Source: Spirosoma montaniterrae (lineage in GTDB: Bacteria; Bacteroidota; Bacteroidia; Cytophagales; Spirosomataceae). Taken from it: a stretch of 64,000 bases of DNA. This document shows positions 46,701-56,400 of the stretch, one piece after another. The translations under genes were made by a program, and so were the position numbers. The stretch lies in assembly GCF_001988955.1 (NCBI RefSeq), contig NZ_CP014263.1, forward strand, positions 3,690,001 through 3,754,000. Direction: 5' to 3'. Within the stretch, counting starts at the first letter, position 1, and each line of letters begins with the position of its first letter. Below the pieces are notes generated by a model. The model was not told the DNA's origin and searched no databases. It worked only from the letters and a program-made list of their open reading frames with translations.

Positions 46701-48030
46701 TCGCCAAACGCATTCGGCAAACCGGCGTTTGGATAAGCCGACGTAAAGAAGGGAGCTTCTTTGGCGAGCGTCTGAATGTAGGGCCGCATCGGTTCGGCAC
46801 CGAGGGCGCAGTTCAGCCCCACGCTCAGCAGCGGCAGGTGCGAGATGGAATACAAAAACGCTTCGGTCGTTTGCCCCGACAGCGTCCGGCCACTGGCATC
46901 GGTGATGGTACCGGAGACCATGATGGGGAGATACCCCACCCCCAGCCCCTCCCCGTTAGGGAGGGGAGTAGCCTCAGTCGTTTTTTTCAACTCTTTCGAT
47001 TGCTCGGCAATGGCTTTTTCTATTTGCTTAAGAACTGAACTTACGTCGTGAAGAACTTGCTCGTTTGTGAAACGGACAACATTAAATCCATTCGCATTGA
47101 GATACTCTGTGCGTAACAGATCATATTCCTGCTGTTGGTCATGAATCGAGCCATCCACTTCAATTACCAAACGCTTCTCAATACAAACAAAATCGGCAAT
47201 AAAATCCTGAATGGCGTGTTGTCGGCGAAACTTAAGCCCCAGCAACTGTCTCCCCCGCAATTGCTGCCAGAGAACGTCTTCTGCCTTTGTTGGTTGCTTT
47301 CTGTGTTCACGCGCGAATTCTCTCAACGACTTCCAACGCTCAGAATCTGTATGGTAAAACGGCGCGTTGTTATAAACCAACGGCTGAGCCTGAGCAATCG
47401 CTCCCCTCCCTAACGGGGAGGGGCCGGGGGTGGGGTGTTCCTGAAAGTACTTATCAATCGCAAACAGCGCGGCTTTGGCATTGAGCGTATCGAAAATGGT
47501 TTCGACCAGCAAGAGGTCGGCACCGCCATCAACTAAGCCCGAAACCTGTTCGTAGTACGCATCGACCAACTCATCGAACGTCACGGCGCGGTAGGCCGGG
47601 TTGTTCACGTCGGGCGAGAGACTGGCGGTGCGGTTGGTTGGCCCCATTGCGCCCGCTACGAAGCGCGGCTTGTCGGGGTTCTGGCGGGTATAGTCAACGG
47701 CCACTTCTTTCGCAATCCGCGCCGACTCATAGTTCAGTTCATACACCAGCGATTCCATCCGATAGTCGGCCATAGCGATGCTGGTGCCGCTAAACGTGTT
47801 GGTTTCAATAATATCGGCCCCGGCGTCGAGGTACTGCCGATGTATTTCCTGAATAATATCGGGGCGGGTCAGGCTCAGCAGATCGTTGTTGCCCTTCAGG
47901 TCGTGCGACCAATCCTGAAATCGCTCACCCGATAATCGGCTTCGGTAAGCTGATATTGCTGAATCATGGAGCCCATCGCGCCATCGAGCACGAGGATACG
48001 TTCGCGGAGAAGTTCGGTTATCGGTTTCAA
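43752..48030 (-). CDS. metH: Cobalamin-dependent methionine synthase with an in-frame DUF559 insertion (two one-base frame breaks)
   Basis: One base added at the C3 run 47928-47930 and one at the C6 run 45326-45331 gives a continuous protein of about 1426 residues, or about 1256 without the inserted domain, near the usual 1230. I place the start at the TTG at 48030 ([18 protein letters not shown]). The domains in order are: homocysteine-binding (zinc Cys in GLNCALG and [10 protein letters not shown]), pterin-binding ([17 protein letters not shown]), cobalamin-binding ([13 protein letters not shown]), and the SAM-binding reactivation domain ([12 protein letters not shown]). It methylates homocysteine with methyl-tetrahydrofolate. 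A SAM-I riboswitch lies upstream. Codons for a DUF559 nuclease-like domain are inserted in the first domain (46933-47438). Confidence 0.9.
46933..47438 (-). mobile_element. DUF559 element with terminal inverted repeats inside metH
   Basis: The 506-base element starts and ends with 36-base inverted repeats (46933-46968 and 47403-47438, one mismatch), each holding a CCCCTCCC-type palindrome. It is translated in frame with metH between YFQEH and YLPIMVSG. Its ORF carries a DUF559 (Vsr-like, PD-(D/E)xK) domain: [16 protein letters not shown], then [20 protein letters not shown], then [11 protein letters not shown]. It has no start codon of its own at the expected place, so it is made only as part of MetH. 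No intein splice motifs are visible. The host active-site motifs on both sides are intact. Confidence 0.78.
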
Positions 48031-48137
48031 GCGATGCAATACGTTATAGCCTGTTTGCAGGAGAACAGCCGTTCGTCCCAAAAAAGTGCAAATTTACAGA
48101 AAAGAAACCAGGCTTATCAACAACAACGGTTGGTTAC

Positions 48138-48246
48138 TACCTTATCTGCCCCGTTCTGGGTTGGGGTGGAATGTGGCACCGGTGCCAGGTGGCCGGTTGC
48201 CAAGACATCGCAGGGTCCAGTCCCTCCGTCTTTCTTGATAAGCTCG
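48138..48246 (-). promoter_or_regulatory. SAM-I (S-box) riboswitch upstream of metH
   Basis: Read on the minus strand, the sequence has the conserved S-box parts in order: CTTATCAAGAAAGACGGAGG, GGACTGGACCCTGCGATG, TTGGCAACC, GGTGCCACATTCC and a closing CAGATAAGG. The P1 stem pairs CTTATC with GATAAG. Rho-independent or start-blocking control by S-adenosylmethionine is expected, with metH repressed when SAM is high. It ends about 108 bases before the chosen start codon. Confidence 0.88.
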
Positions 48247-48277
48247 TAAAAATACACACTGGGCCGGTAGAACCCAA
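48247..48277 (-). promoter_or_regulatory. Candidate metH promoter
   Basis: On the minus strand TTG (complement of 48275-48277) is followed by 20 bases and TATTTTTA (complement of 48247-48254), close to the Bacteroidota TTG-N20-TAnnTTTG form. It sits just before the first P1 base of the riboswitch, where the transcript should start. Confidence 0.55.
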
Positions 48278-48304
48278 AAAAGCTTTACTTTTGGGCCGAC
48301 TTAA

Positions 48305-48430
48305 TTTTGAGTGGTTGAGTGATTGACTGGTTGAGTGATTGAATGATGGAATGGATTGTTTTGGTGAAAGCCCATTCCATCATTCAACCATTCAATCATT
48401 CAATCATTCAACCTGTCAATCATTCAACAC
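48305..48430. repeat. Imperfect inverted and direct ATTCAATC-type repeats
   Basis: Units of GATTGA/GTTGAGTGATT on the left (48308-48358) mirror repeated TCATTCAA units on the right (48371-48430). Together they could form a long imperfect hairpin. It fills the space between the divergent metH riboswitch/promoter and the ppx start. Confidence 0.6.
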
Positions 48431-48433
48431 ATT

Positions 48434-49318
48434 ATGAAACTGGCCGCTATCGATATTGGGTCTAACGCAGCCCGGCTGCAAATTTCTACTATACTTCATA
48501 ACAACGATTCAGTAAGCTTCAAGAAGGTTGAGTATGTGCGGTTTCCGCTACGCCTGGGTCACGACGTATTCAATTTCGGCGAACTCACGCCCGAATCGGA
48601 AGCCCGCACTGCCAAACTGATGCAGGTATATAAACTGCTGATGGAACTGCACGAAGTGGAACATTACATGGCCTGCGCTACGTCGGCCATGCGCGAAGCG
48701 TCTAATGGTCACGACGTTGCCCGGCGCATTGAAGCCCAGACCGCCGTAAAAATTCACATCATCGACGGACAGAAAGAGGCCGAACTTATTAACAACGTAG
48801 TGGTTCAGGCATTAGACGACCGGCAGTTTCTGCACATCGACGTGGGTGGGGGCAGCACCGAACTGAACGTGTATGTGAACCGGCAGAAAATCAACTCGAA
48901 GTCGTTCAAAATTGGCTCGGTACGGCTGCTGGAGGGCAAAGAAACAAAAGGAGCCTGGCGCAAAATTGAAGATTGGGTTCAGGAAAATATCGACTCATCG
49001 CAGGGCGTGGTGGCTATTGGCACGGGCGGTAACATCAGCAAGCTGTTTAATCTGGCGGCCAAAACCACCGAAGAAGGCACGTCGCTGGCTGAGATTGAGC
49101 GCATCCGCAACCATGTTGCCAGCTATAGTTTAGACGACCGTATCAATAAGCTCCGCCTGAATGCCGACCGTGCCGACGTGATTGTACCAGCCGCCGACAT
49201 CTACATCTCCGTGATGAAATGGGCCGGAGCCAGCCAGATTATCGTGCCCGATCTGGGCCTGAAAGATGGCATTATTCAGTTGGTTTATGCCCAGCTTTCG
49301 CGAAAGAAGCGGGTTTAA
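48434..49318 (+). CDS. Ppx/GppA family phosphatase (exopolyphosphatase-like)
   Basis: The 294-residue protein has the ASKHA-fold phosphate-binding boxes AAIDIGSNAARLQI (residues 4-17) and FLHIDVGGGSTELNVY (about 135-150), with ATSAMREASNG between them and AIGTGGNISKL near 195. It is shorter than E. coli Ppx because the C-terminal HD-like domain is absent, as is usual in Bacteroidota. It hydrolyses polyphosphate or pppGpp. It is divergent from metH, and no operon partner is evident. Confidence 0.9.
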   Translation: MKLAAIDIGSNAARLQISTILHNNDSVSFKKVEYVRFPLRLGHDVFNFGELTPESEARTAKLMQVYKLLMELHEVEHYMACATSAMREASNGHDVARRIEAQTAVKIHIIDGQKEAELINNVVVQALDDRQFLHIDVGGGSTELNVYVNRQKINSKSFKIGSVRLLEGKETKGAWRKIEDWVQENIDSSQGVVAIGTGGNISKLFNLAAKTTEEGTSLAEIERIRNHVASYSLDDRINKLRLNADRADVIVPAADIYISVMKWAGASQIIVPDLGLKDGIIQLVYAQLSRKKRV

Positions 49319-49472
49319 AAACAGTTTTGACCTTCACCACTCTTTTTATTCCGTAGTCCACGTTAAAATACAAGCTTAGATTGCTTTTGACTTTGCAGGA
49401 TCGATACGGTCTTGAAAATTAGCTGGTTCGCCGGTGCGGTTCTACTGTGTGACACTCAACCGATTGATCACG

Positions 49473-52187
49473 ATGCTCCCGACAATGCGCTACTTCTGGC
49501 TCGGCGGACTCGCCCTAACTGCAACGGTAGCGGCCTGCACGGTGGGTGGTTTGTTCGGTGGCAAACGCATCAGTTATAACGAGCAGATTCGACCTATTGT
49601 CAACGCGAAGTGCATTACGTGCCACGGCGGTATCAAGAAAAGCGGCAACTTCAGTATGCTGTTTCGCGAAGAAGCGTTAGCCAAAGCGAAGTCGGGCAAG
49701 TACGCGATTGTGCCGGGCGATGCCGACGCATCGGAACTGGTGAAGCGGCTCGTGAGCGACGACCCGGAACTGCGAATGCCGCTCGAACACCCGCCCCTGA
49801 GCAAGGACGAAATCAACCTCATTCGCGACTGGATCGATCAGGGAGCTGAGTGGGAAGACCATTGGGCCTACCTTCCCCCAAAACGGGGAACCGACGCGAC
49901 CACCAAATCCATCGACACGTTCGTGCGGGAGCGGCTGGAACAGGAAGGGCTGAAACCCGCGCCCGAAGCAGACCGCGCTACGTTGCTGCGTCGGGTGAGC
50001 CTCGACCTGACGGGATTGCCGCCGACCCATCAGCAGGCCACCCGCTTCCTGCGTGATACGTCGCCGAACGCTTACGAGAAGTTGGTCGATACATTGCTGG
50101 CGTCGCCCCGATTTGGCGAGCGATGGGCCAGTATGTGGCTCGACCTCGCCCGTTACGCCGACTCGAAAGGCTACGAAAAAGACCTCGAACGCAGCATCTG
50201 GACCTACCGCGACTGGGTCATCGACGCCTTCAACCGCGACCTGCCTTTCGACCGCTTCACCCTCGAACAATTGGCCGGCGACCTGCTACCCGCAACCGAT
50301 GCCGCTACGTATCAGCGCAACCTGATTGCTACGGCGTTCCACCGGAACACGATGGCTAACGACGAGGGCGGCACCAACGATGAGGAATTCCGCAACATGG
50401 CCCTGATCGACCGGGTGAGTACGACATTCGAGGTTTGGCAAGGTACAACGATGAGTTGTGTGCAGTGCCACAGCCACCCCTACGACCCCATCCGCCACGC
50501 CGATTTTTACAAGTTTCTGGCGTTTTTCAACAACACCGAAGACCGCGACATCTACAACGAAAAGCCGAAACTCAGCACCTTCACGCCCGACAACGAACAG
50601 TACCTACGGCGACTGATGGGCTGGATTCGGCAGCGCGTTCCGGCGGAAGTCGCTACGCTGCCCAGCGATCCGCTGACAGGTCTGGGCGAGCAACGGAGCG
50701 AGTTACTCAGCCGGGTTGGCTACCGGCGCATCGAGGCCGAAGACTTCGACAGTACCAGCCGCCACATCGAACTCTGGGACAACCAAACGGCCATTATGCA
50801 AACCACCGAAGGCGCGTTTGTGGGCTACGACAACGTGGACCTGACGGGTGTATCGGCTATTACGTACCGCTACACAACGTCGTTTTCGTCATTCATCGAA
50901 CTTCACCTCGACCGGCCCGATGGCCCGCTCATCAGCCGTACCAAAATCCCGGCTACGCAGGACGGCGCACCGGGGCAGTGGTACAACTGGAAAACCTACG
51001 GCACGCACCGGGCCACTGTGCAGCCGACGTCGGGCCTGACGCGGCCCGGACGGCATACCGTATTTCTGGTCTTTCGCAAAGACAAAGAATTTCGGAGCGA
51101 TCTGGTACACATCGACTGGTTTCATCTCGACGTACCGCAGGCTCCCATCAGTCGCAACCCGGCCCTGCGCGACTCGGTGGAGCGACTGACGAGCATCCCG
51201 GCTATTACGACGCCCGTCATGCGCGAACGCCCGGCCCACCGCGCCCGGCAAGCCCACGTCTTCATCCGGGGCAACTGGCTCACCAAAGGCCAACCCGTGC
51301 AGCCCGACGTACCGCGCACTATCGGAAACGTAGCGGACAAAACCATGCAAACCCGGCTCGACATGGCCCGCTGGCTGGTTAGCCGCGAGAACCCGCTCAC
51401 GGCGCGGGTGATGGTCAATCGCTTCTGGGAACAGTTGTTCGGCTATGGGCTGGTCGAAACGCTCGAAGATTTCGGGACAATGGGCGGCAGACCCTCGCAC
51501 CCCGAACTGCTCGACGCGCTGGCCGTGCGGTTTCAGGATACATACCGCTGGAGCATGAAGAAACTGCTACGCGAGCTGGTATTGTCGGCTACATACCGGC
51601 AGTCGGCACTGGTATCCAAAGACTTACAGGAACGCGACCCGCGCAACCGGCTGCTGGCACGGGGGCCACGCGTCCGGCTCAGTGCCGAGCAAATCCGCGA
51701 TCAGGCACTGGCGGTAAGTGGGTTGCTAAACCCGGCCATTGGCGGCCCCAGCGTCCGGCCTTTCAACCCGACCAACGACGGCTGGAAGAACGAAAAGCCC
51801 GAAAGCCGCCACCGCCGGGCGTTATACACGTTCTGGCAACGTACCAACCCATATCCGTCGATGGTGACGTTCGACAGCCCGCAACGAAACCTCTGCGTCT
51901 CGCGCCGGATACGTACCAACACGCCCTTGCAGGCTCTCACGACGCTGAACGACACGGTTTATGTCGAAGCCGCGCAACACCTCGCCCGGTACATGCAGCG
52001 ACGTGGACGAACGTTGCCGGAGCAGATTTCGGCGGGATACCAGCGCATACTGTTCAGGCAACCCAGCCCGGCGAAGTTGATGTTGCTGAAGCAGTTGTAT
52101 GCCGAAGCTACAATTACCACCGACAAAAAGGGGCTGACGCTGGTGGCAAATGCGATTCTGAACCTCGACGAAACGCTGACAAAATGA
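49473..52187 (+). CDS. PSD1-type protein with cytochrome c, DUF1549 and DUF1553 domains
   Basis: From 49473 (MLPTMRYFW) the protein has 904 residues with a lipoprotein-like signal (LTATVAACTVGG). A planctomycete-type cytochrome c domain carries the heme motif CITCHGG (about residues 45-50). DUF1549 follows (VSLDLTGLPPTHQQA, YADSKGYEKD, HRNTMANDEGGTNDEE and CVQCHSHPYDPI), and DUF1553 fills the C-terminus (MVNRFWEQLFGYGLVETLED, SHPELLDALA). Such proteins work with DUF1501 partners in sugar or sulfated glycan use, though the reaction is unproven. The next gene starts at 52184, overlapping the stop by 4 bases. Confidence 0.9.
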   Translation: MLPTMRYFWLGGLALTATVAACTVGGLFGGKRISYNEQIRPIVNAKCITCHGGIKKSGNFSMLFREEALAKAKSGKYAIVPGDADASELVKRLVSDDPELRMPLEHPPLSKDEINLIRDWIDQGAEWEDHWAYLPPKRGTDATTKSIDTFVRERLEQEGLKPAPEADRATLLRRVSLDLTGLPPTHQQATRFLRDTSPNAYEKLVDTLLASPRFGERWASMWLDLARYADSKGYEKDLERSIWTYRDWVIDAFNRDLPFDRFTLEQLAGDLLPATDAATYQRNLIATAFHRNTMANDEGGTNDEEFRNMALIDRVSTTFEVWQGTTMSCVQCHSHPYDPIRHADFYKFLAFFNNTEDRDIYNEKPKLSTFTPDNEQYLRRLMGWIRQRVPAEVATLPSDPLTGLGEQRSELLSRVGYRRIEAEDFDSTSRHIELWDNQTAIMQTTEGAFVGYDNVDLTGVSAITYRYTTSFSSFIELHLDRPDGPLISRTKIPATQDGAPGQWYNWKTYGTHRATVQPTSGLTRPGRHTVFLVFRKDKEFRSDLVHIDWFHLDVPQAPISRNPALRDSVERLTSIPAITTPVMRERPAHRARQAHVFIRGNWLTKGQPVQPDVPRTIGNVADKTMQTRLDMARWLVSRENPLTARVMVNRFWEQLFGYGLVETLEDFGTMGGRPSHPELLDALAVRFQDTYRWSMKKLLRELVLSATYRQSALVSKDLQERDPRNRLLARGPRVRLSAEQIRDQALAVSGLLNPAIGGPSVRPFNPTNDGWKNEKPESRHRRALYTFWQRTNPYPSMVTFDSPQRNLCVSRRIRTNTPLQALTTLNDTVYVEAAQHLARYMQRRGRTLPEQISAGYQRILFRQPSPAKLMLLKQLYAEATITTDKKGLTLVANAILNLDETLTK

Positions 52188-53678
52188 ACCGACTCAACCA
52201 CGCCGACGAGGCTCTGTTTACCGAAGCTACGTTTAATACCCGGCGGCATTTTCTGAAGCAATGCACCGCCGGGCTGGGGTCGCTGGCTCTGCTGTCGCTG
52301 CTGGATGGGTGCGGTTCGGGCGTAGAGACGCGACCCTTCGCGTCTCAATCCAATACCGATAATCCGTTACGTCCGCTGTCTCCGCTGGCGTCGCCGAAGG
52401 CTAAACGGGTGCTGTTTATGCACATGGAAGGAGCACCGAGCCAGTTGGAGTTGTTCGATTATAAGCCCGAATTAACCAAACTCGACGGGCAGCTTTGTCC
52501 GCCCTCGCTGCTCGAAGGCAAGCGGTTTGCGTTTATCAAGGGCGTCCCGAAAATGCTGGGACCGCAGGCCCGCTTTGCCCAGCACGGGCAGTCGGGTGCC
52601 TGGCTGTCGGAATACTTCGAGTACCTGCCGAAGGTAGTGGACGACATCACGTTCCTGAAAGCGATGCACACCGACGAGTTCAACCACGCGCCTGCACAGT
52701 TGTTCATGCACACGGGCAGTCCGCGCTTAGGCCGTCCGAGCATTGGCTCGTGGGTGACGTATGGGTTGGGTTCCGAGAATCAGAATCTGCCCGGCTACGT
52801 GGTGCTGGTGTCGGGGCCGGAACCGAGCGCGGGCAAGTCGGTCTGGGGCAGCGGCTTTCTGCCGACAGTGTATCAGGGGGTGCAGTGCCGGTCGGCGGGT
52901 GAGCCAGTGCTATACGTCAAAAATCCGGCGGGCATCAGCGATACGTTGCGCCGGAAATCCATCGAAATCATCAACAAAATCAACGAACTCGAATACGAGC
53001 AGATTGGCGACCCGGAGATTCTGAGCCGGATTTCGCAGTACGAACTGGCCTACCGGATGCAGTCGGAAGTGCCCGAAACAATGGACATTACCGATGAGCC
53101 GCAGTGGGTGCGCGACTGGTACGGGTAAAGCCCGGTCAGGCGTCGTTTGCCAACAACTGCCTGCTGGCCCGCAAGTTGCTCGAAAAAGGCGTGCGGTTTG
53201 TGCAGTTGTTCGACCGGCGGTGGGATTCGCACGGCACCGACGAAGGCAGTGGCGTGGGCGATGGCCTCCGCCGAAACGTCAACTCCATCGACAAGCCCAT
53301 CGCGGCCCTGTTGCAGGACCTCAAACAACGCGGTTTGCTGGACGATACGCTGGTGGTGTGGGGCGGTGAATTTGGCCGGACGCCCATGATGGAAAACCGC
53401 GCAGGCGATAACAATTGGCCCTTCAAAGGCCGCGACCACCACATCGACGCCTTCACGATGTGGATGGCCGGGGGCGGCATCCGGGGGGCTACTCCCACGG
53501 CGAAACCGACGAGATTGGCTACTACGGCGTCCGGGGCAAAACCCACATCCACGACCTGCAAGCTACCATCCTGCACGTACTCGGCTTCGACCACGAAAAA
53601 CTCGTTTTCCCCTTCCAGGGCCGCAACTTCCGCCTGACCGACGTTCATGGCAAGGTCATCCGCGACGTGTTGGCGTAG
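52184..53678 (+). CDS. DUF1501 family protein, Tat-type export (two one-base frame breaks)
   Basis: One base added at the GGG at 53123-53125 and one at the G6 run 53483-53488 joins three frames into 498 residues, the normal size. The N-terminus has [20 protein letters not shown], a twin-arginine-like leader. Family motifs are [50 protein letters not shown] and [15 protein letters not shown]1501 resembles a sulfatase-type alkaline phosphatase fold and pairs with DUF1549/1553 proteins. It overlaps the upstream gene by 4 bases. Residues near 45 ([10 protein letters not shown]) come from an interspersed repeat. Confidence 0.85.
52319..52347. repeat. Short copy of the GTAGAGACGC repeat within the DUF1501 gene
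   Basis: GGGCGTAGAGACGCGACCCT at 52319 onward, followed by TCGCGTCTC, matches one arm of the palindrome at 43621-43648 with two changes. It is in frame and encodes GVETRPFAS between the Tat-type leader and the first domain motif, a place where insertion is easily tolerated. Confidence 0.7.
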
Positions 53679-53714
53679 CGTTTTTGACACACTTCACTGA
53701 ACTCCCCTCCTATT

Positions 53715-56120
53715 TCAAGGCAATTGATTGTTGTCCGGCCCGAAGTGGTATCGATTTCCCGTGCCAGTAGAACGTGCCGCTAAGGCCGGGGGCAGGGTAA
53801 CAGTACCCGACAGGCCGGTTGCGCCCTGCCGCGAGAGGTCAAACAACAGGTCGCCAGCGGGGTGCGGAAACAGCCCTTCGATGTGGCTTAGTTCGCCCAG
53901 CGCGGGGCGCATTGCAATGGTTCGGAAGCCTACGTCTGCCGGGCGAATACCTGCTATCACGCTGAAAAAAGCCGAAGCCGGAGCCGTGCTCCAGGGGTGG
54001 CATTCCGAACGCGAAGGATGGCCTTCTGCCTCATACTGCTCAGGCGTAGTACTCAGACCATCGGCTACCAGGTTTTTCCAGGGCAACAAGGTCGCGCTGA
54101 TCAAGTGTTCTGTACCCGTTTTCTGAATGGCCTCGAACAAATAATACCGGAAGTAATACGTTGCCTGCCCCAGCGTAGGCTCCCGTACTAATTTCTCCAT
54201 AACGGCTTTTTGCTGAGCTGGCGGGAGCGCGTCGGTCAACACGGCCATGATATTGGTGTGCTGATCAAAATAATCTTTGGTAGGGCGTTCGGCCATCAGG
54301 CCACGTTTGGTATCGTAGCAGGCAGCATACACCTGCTGCCTGATCTGCGTGGCCCGCAGTCGGTAGCGGTTAGCGGTGGGTATATCACCCAGCGCATCGA
54401 ACAGGCGGGCCGCGTTTTGCAGGGCATACACATACTGCAAAGTAACTACAGCCGAATTTGTCCCGTCTTGCCCCGGAGCCAGTCCGCCCTTCTTAGAGTC
54501 AGAATACCAATCGACAAAATAGGCCCAGTTGGTGGAACCAGCAAGGCCATTGGGCTGAATCAACCCGTCGAACATGGCGAGCGTGTGCTGAATGGCGGGT
54601 ACAAACTTCTGGACGAAGGATTTGTCGCCCGACCAGAGCAGGTAATCCCAGAGCATATCGACCCAGATGACCGAATAATTGGGATGCACAAACGTGGCAC
54701 GAAGCGGGTAGCAACTCGTCAGATTACCGTCCCACAGCCGCGAATGATTAAACTGGGTCAGGGCGTTGCGCACGTGCAGGTCGTTGCCGGTTAGCGTGAG
54801 CCAGGTGGTGTTGTGTACTTTCGAGTCGCCCAGATATTGCATGGTTTCATAATACGCATCGCTCAGCAGGTAATCCTGGGTGCAGAGTTCAGCAGTACGG
54901 CGGCAGAGGTCGAAAATACCGGCATATTCGGGCTTGTCGGCAGCAAAGCGGGCTTTGGTCGGGATGGGCGTGCTGGTATAGCGGTTGTAGAAGTCATCGA
55001 GCGTGAGCGGCTCGGCCCCGGTCGTGATGTCTACCTGCACAAATCGGAAGGTCCGCAACCAGGTTGGCCGAAACAGGCGGTTGGCTCCTCCGTCTGGCAC
55101 AACAATGTCTTTGATACCCACAAATCGCCGGTTTTCGATTTCGTTGCGGTTGGTTTTTTTGGGTGTGTTCGGCAGGAACAGGTTTTCTGCGTAGCCAATC
55201 TTCACCAGCGATCCTGCCCCTCCCGACCATCGGAGTTCAGGGTAGCCAATGGTCAACACCCGATTGTCGAGCAGCAGCGTAACGCGGCTGTTGGGTGGTA
55301 TGGTTGTTGGTCGGCCCTGCAAAAATCCATTGTCAACTGTGCTGGGATTGCCCGATACGGTTGCCAGGCGGGCAATGCGCTCGATGCGCTGCGTCTGTAA
55401 TGGTGTTGTGCGCGGTTCGAGCAGCCACGCGAAGCCCCCCGCATAGGCACTGGCGCTCTCGCAAAACGTGGCCGACAACCAGACCGTTGCGGTGTCGGTG
55501 CCGGTTTGCCACCCCCACGGATACAGGCGTGCCGTCAGGCTATCGGTTGGGTTGGCGGCATAAAACCCACTGATGATATCTTTTTCTTCGGGCCGCACGC
55601 GCCACTTCACACCCTTGTGCCGGATGCCGGGGTTGTGCAACGTTTGCCAGCCCGTGCTGGTGTTCAGGCTCAGAGCCGGGTCGGTGGGGGCGTCGATGTG
55701 ATTGAGCAGAAAGGCCGTTCTGACCGATTGCATGCCAAAAAATCGGTCTGGCCCGAAATTGACTACTTCAGCCACCACTACATTGCGCCCCGCCTGTAGA
55801 TACGGTGCCAGATCAACGGTTTCGTAACGCCAGTGCCGAATATCGGACAGTTGTGGGCCGAAACACGCTTGCTGGCCGTTGACGTAGAGCGTGTATTTGT
55901 TGTCAGCCGATACATTGACGATCAGCTTGTCGGGTTTCTGGGGCAAGTCGATGATTTTACGAAACAGCACTACCGCCGACTCGCCACTGGGCACACCGGG
56001 GTGGGTAATCCAGTAAGCTTTCATCGATTTAGGCACGTACTGCGGTATCGGCACGTTGAGTTCCTGTGCCGGGCTAAACAACGGCATTAACACAGTAAAA
56101 GCAAGCAGGAGTTTGCGCAT
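53715..56120 (-). CDS. Alpha-L-rhamnosidase-like glycoside hydrolase (GH78 type)
   Basis: From 56120 (MRKLLLAFTVLMPLFSPAQE) the protein is 801 residues with a signal peptide. The N-terminal beta domain (AYWITHPGVP, VNVSADNKYTLYVNGQQACFGP) binds carbohydrate. The (alpha/alpha)6 barrel follows, with QDYLLSDAYYETMQYLGDSK, LWDYLLWSGDKSFVQKFVPA and FVDWYSDSKKGGLAPGQDG, and a C-terminal beta domain (GIRPADVGFRTIAMRPALGE). The ATFVHP-like middle and these motifs fit bacterial alpha-L-rhamnosidases, which release rhamnose from plant glycans. It is divergent from a beta-barrel protein. Confidence 0.85.
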   Translation of the reverse strand: MRKLLLAFTVLMPLFSPAQELNVPIPQYVPKSMKAYWITHPGVPSGESAVVLFRKIIDLPQKPDKLIVNVSADNKYTLYVNGQQACFGPQLSDIRHWRYETVDLAPYLQAGRNVVVAEVVNFGPDRFFGMQSVRTAFLLNHIDAPTDPALSLNTSTGWQTLHNPGIRHKGVKWRVRPEEKDIISGFYAANPTDSLTARLYPWGWQTGTDTATVWLSATFCESASAYAGGFAWLLEPRTTPLQTQRIERIARLATVSGNPSTVDNGFLQGRPTTIPPNSRVTLLLDNRVLTIGYPELRWSGGAGSLVKIGYAENLFLPNTPKKTNRNEIENRRFVGIKDIVVPDGGANRLFRPTWLRTFRFVQVDITTGAEPLTLDDFYNRYTSTPIPTKARFAADKPEYAGIFDLCRRTAELCTQDYLLSDAYYETMQYLGDSKVHNTTWLTLTGNDLHVRNALTQFNHSRLWDGNLTSCYPLRATFVHPNYSVIWVDMLWDYLLWSGDKSFVQKFVPAIQHTLAMFDGLIQPNGLAGSTNWAYFVDWYSDSKKGGLAPGQDGTNSAVVTLQYVYALQNAARLFDALGDIPTANRYRLRATQIRQQVYAACYDTKRGLMAERPTKDYFDQHTNIMAVLTDALPPAQQKAVMEKLVREPTLGQATYYFRYYLFEAIQKTGTEHLISATLLPWKNLVADGLSTTPEQYEAEGHPSRSECHPWSTAPASAFFSVIAGIRPADVGFRTIAMRPALGELSHIEGLFPHPAGDLLFDLSRQGATGLSGTVTLPPALAARSTGTGNRYHFGPDNNQLP

Positions 56121-56400
56121 AAAAGAAACAGAACAAGCAAAAAAGACAAAGCTGAGCGCAAGCATGTTTTACCGGATTTGCTGCGTTCCGAGTGTTGGCA
56201 GTTGCAGCGTCGCCCTGGAAATTAATCTGATTAACCGCCCCGCTTTACCCCGGCCTACCGACGCTTCGCCCCGCCCTGCCGACGGTTCGCCCGGCGTTTG
56301 GTTTCGTACCGTTGGCCCAATGCCCAGTTTTGTGCTGTCAACGCTCCTGAGCGGGAGCTACTTCACAACCAAAACTCGGGTATTGTCCGAAGTCAAACAC

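Noticed and set aside
46933..47438. Intein in metH
   Set aside because: There is no Cys/Ser at the left border, no His-Asn plus Cys/Ser/Thr at the right border, and the inserted domain is DUF559 flanked by inverted repeats.
56056..56400. N-terminal extension of the beta-barrel protein
   Set aside because: This part lacks protein-like composition and precedes a clear signal peptide starting at 56401; it overlaps the rhamnosidase start region.
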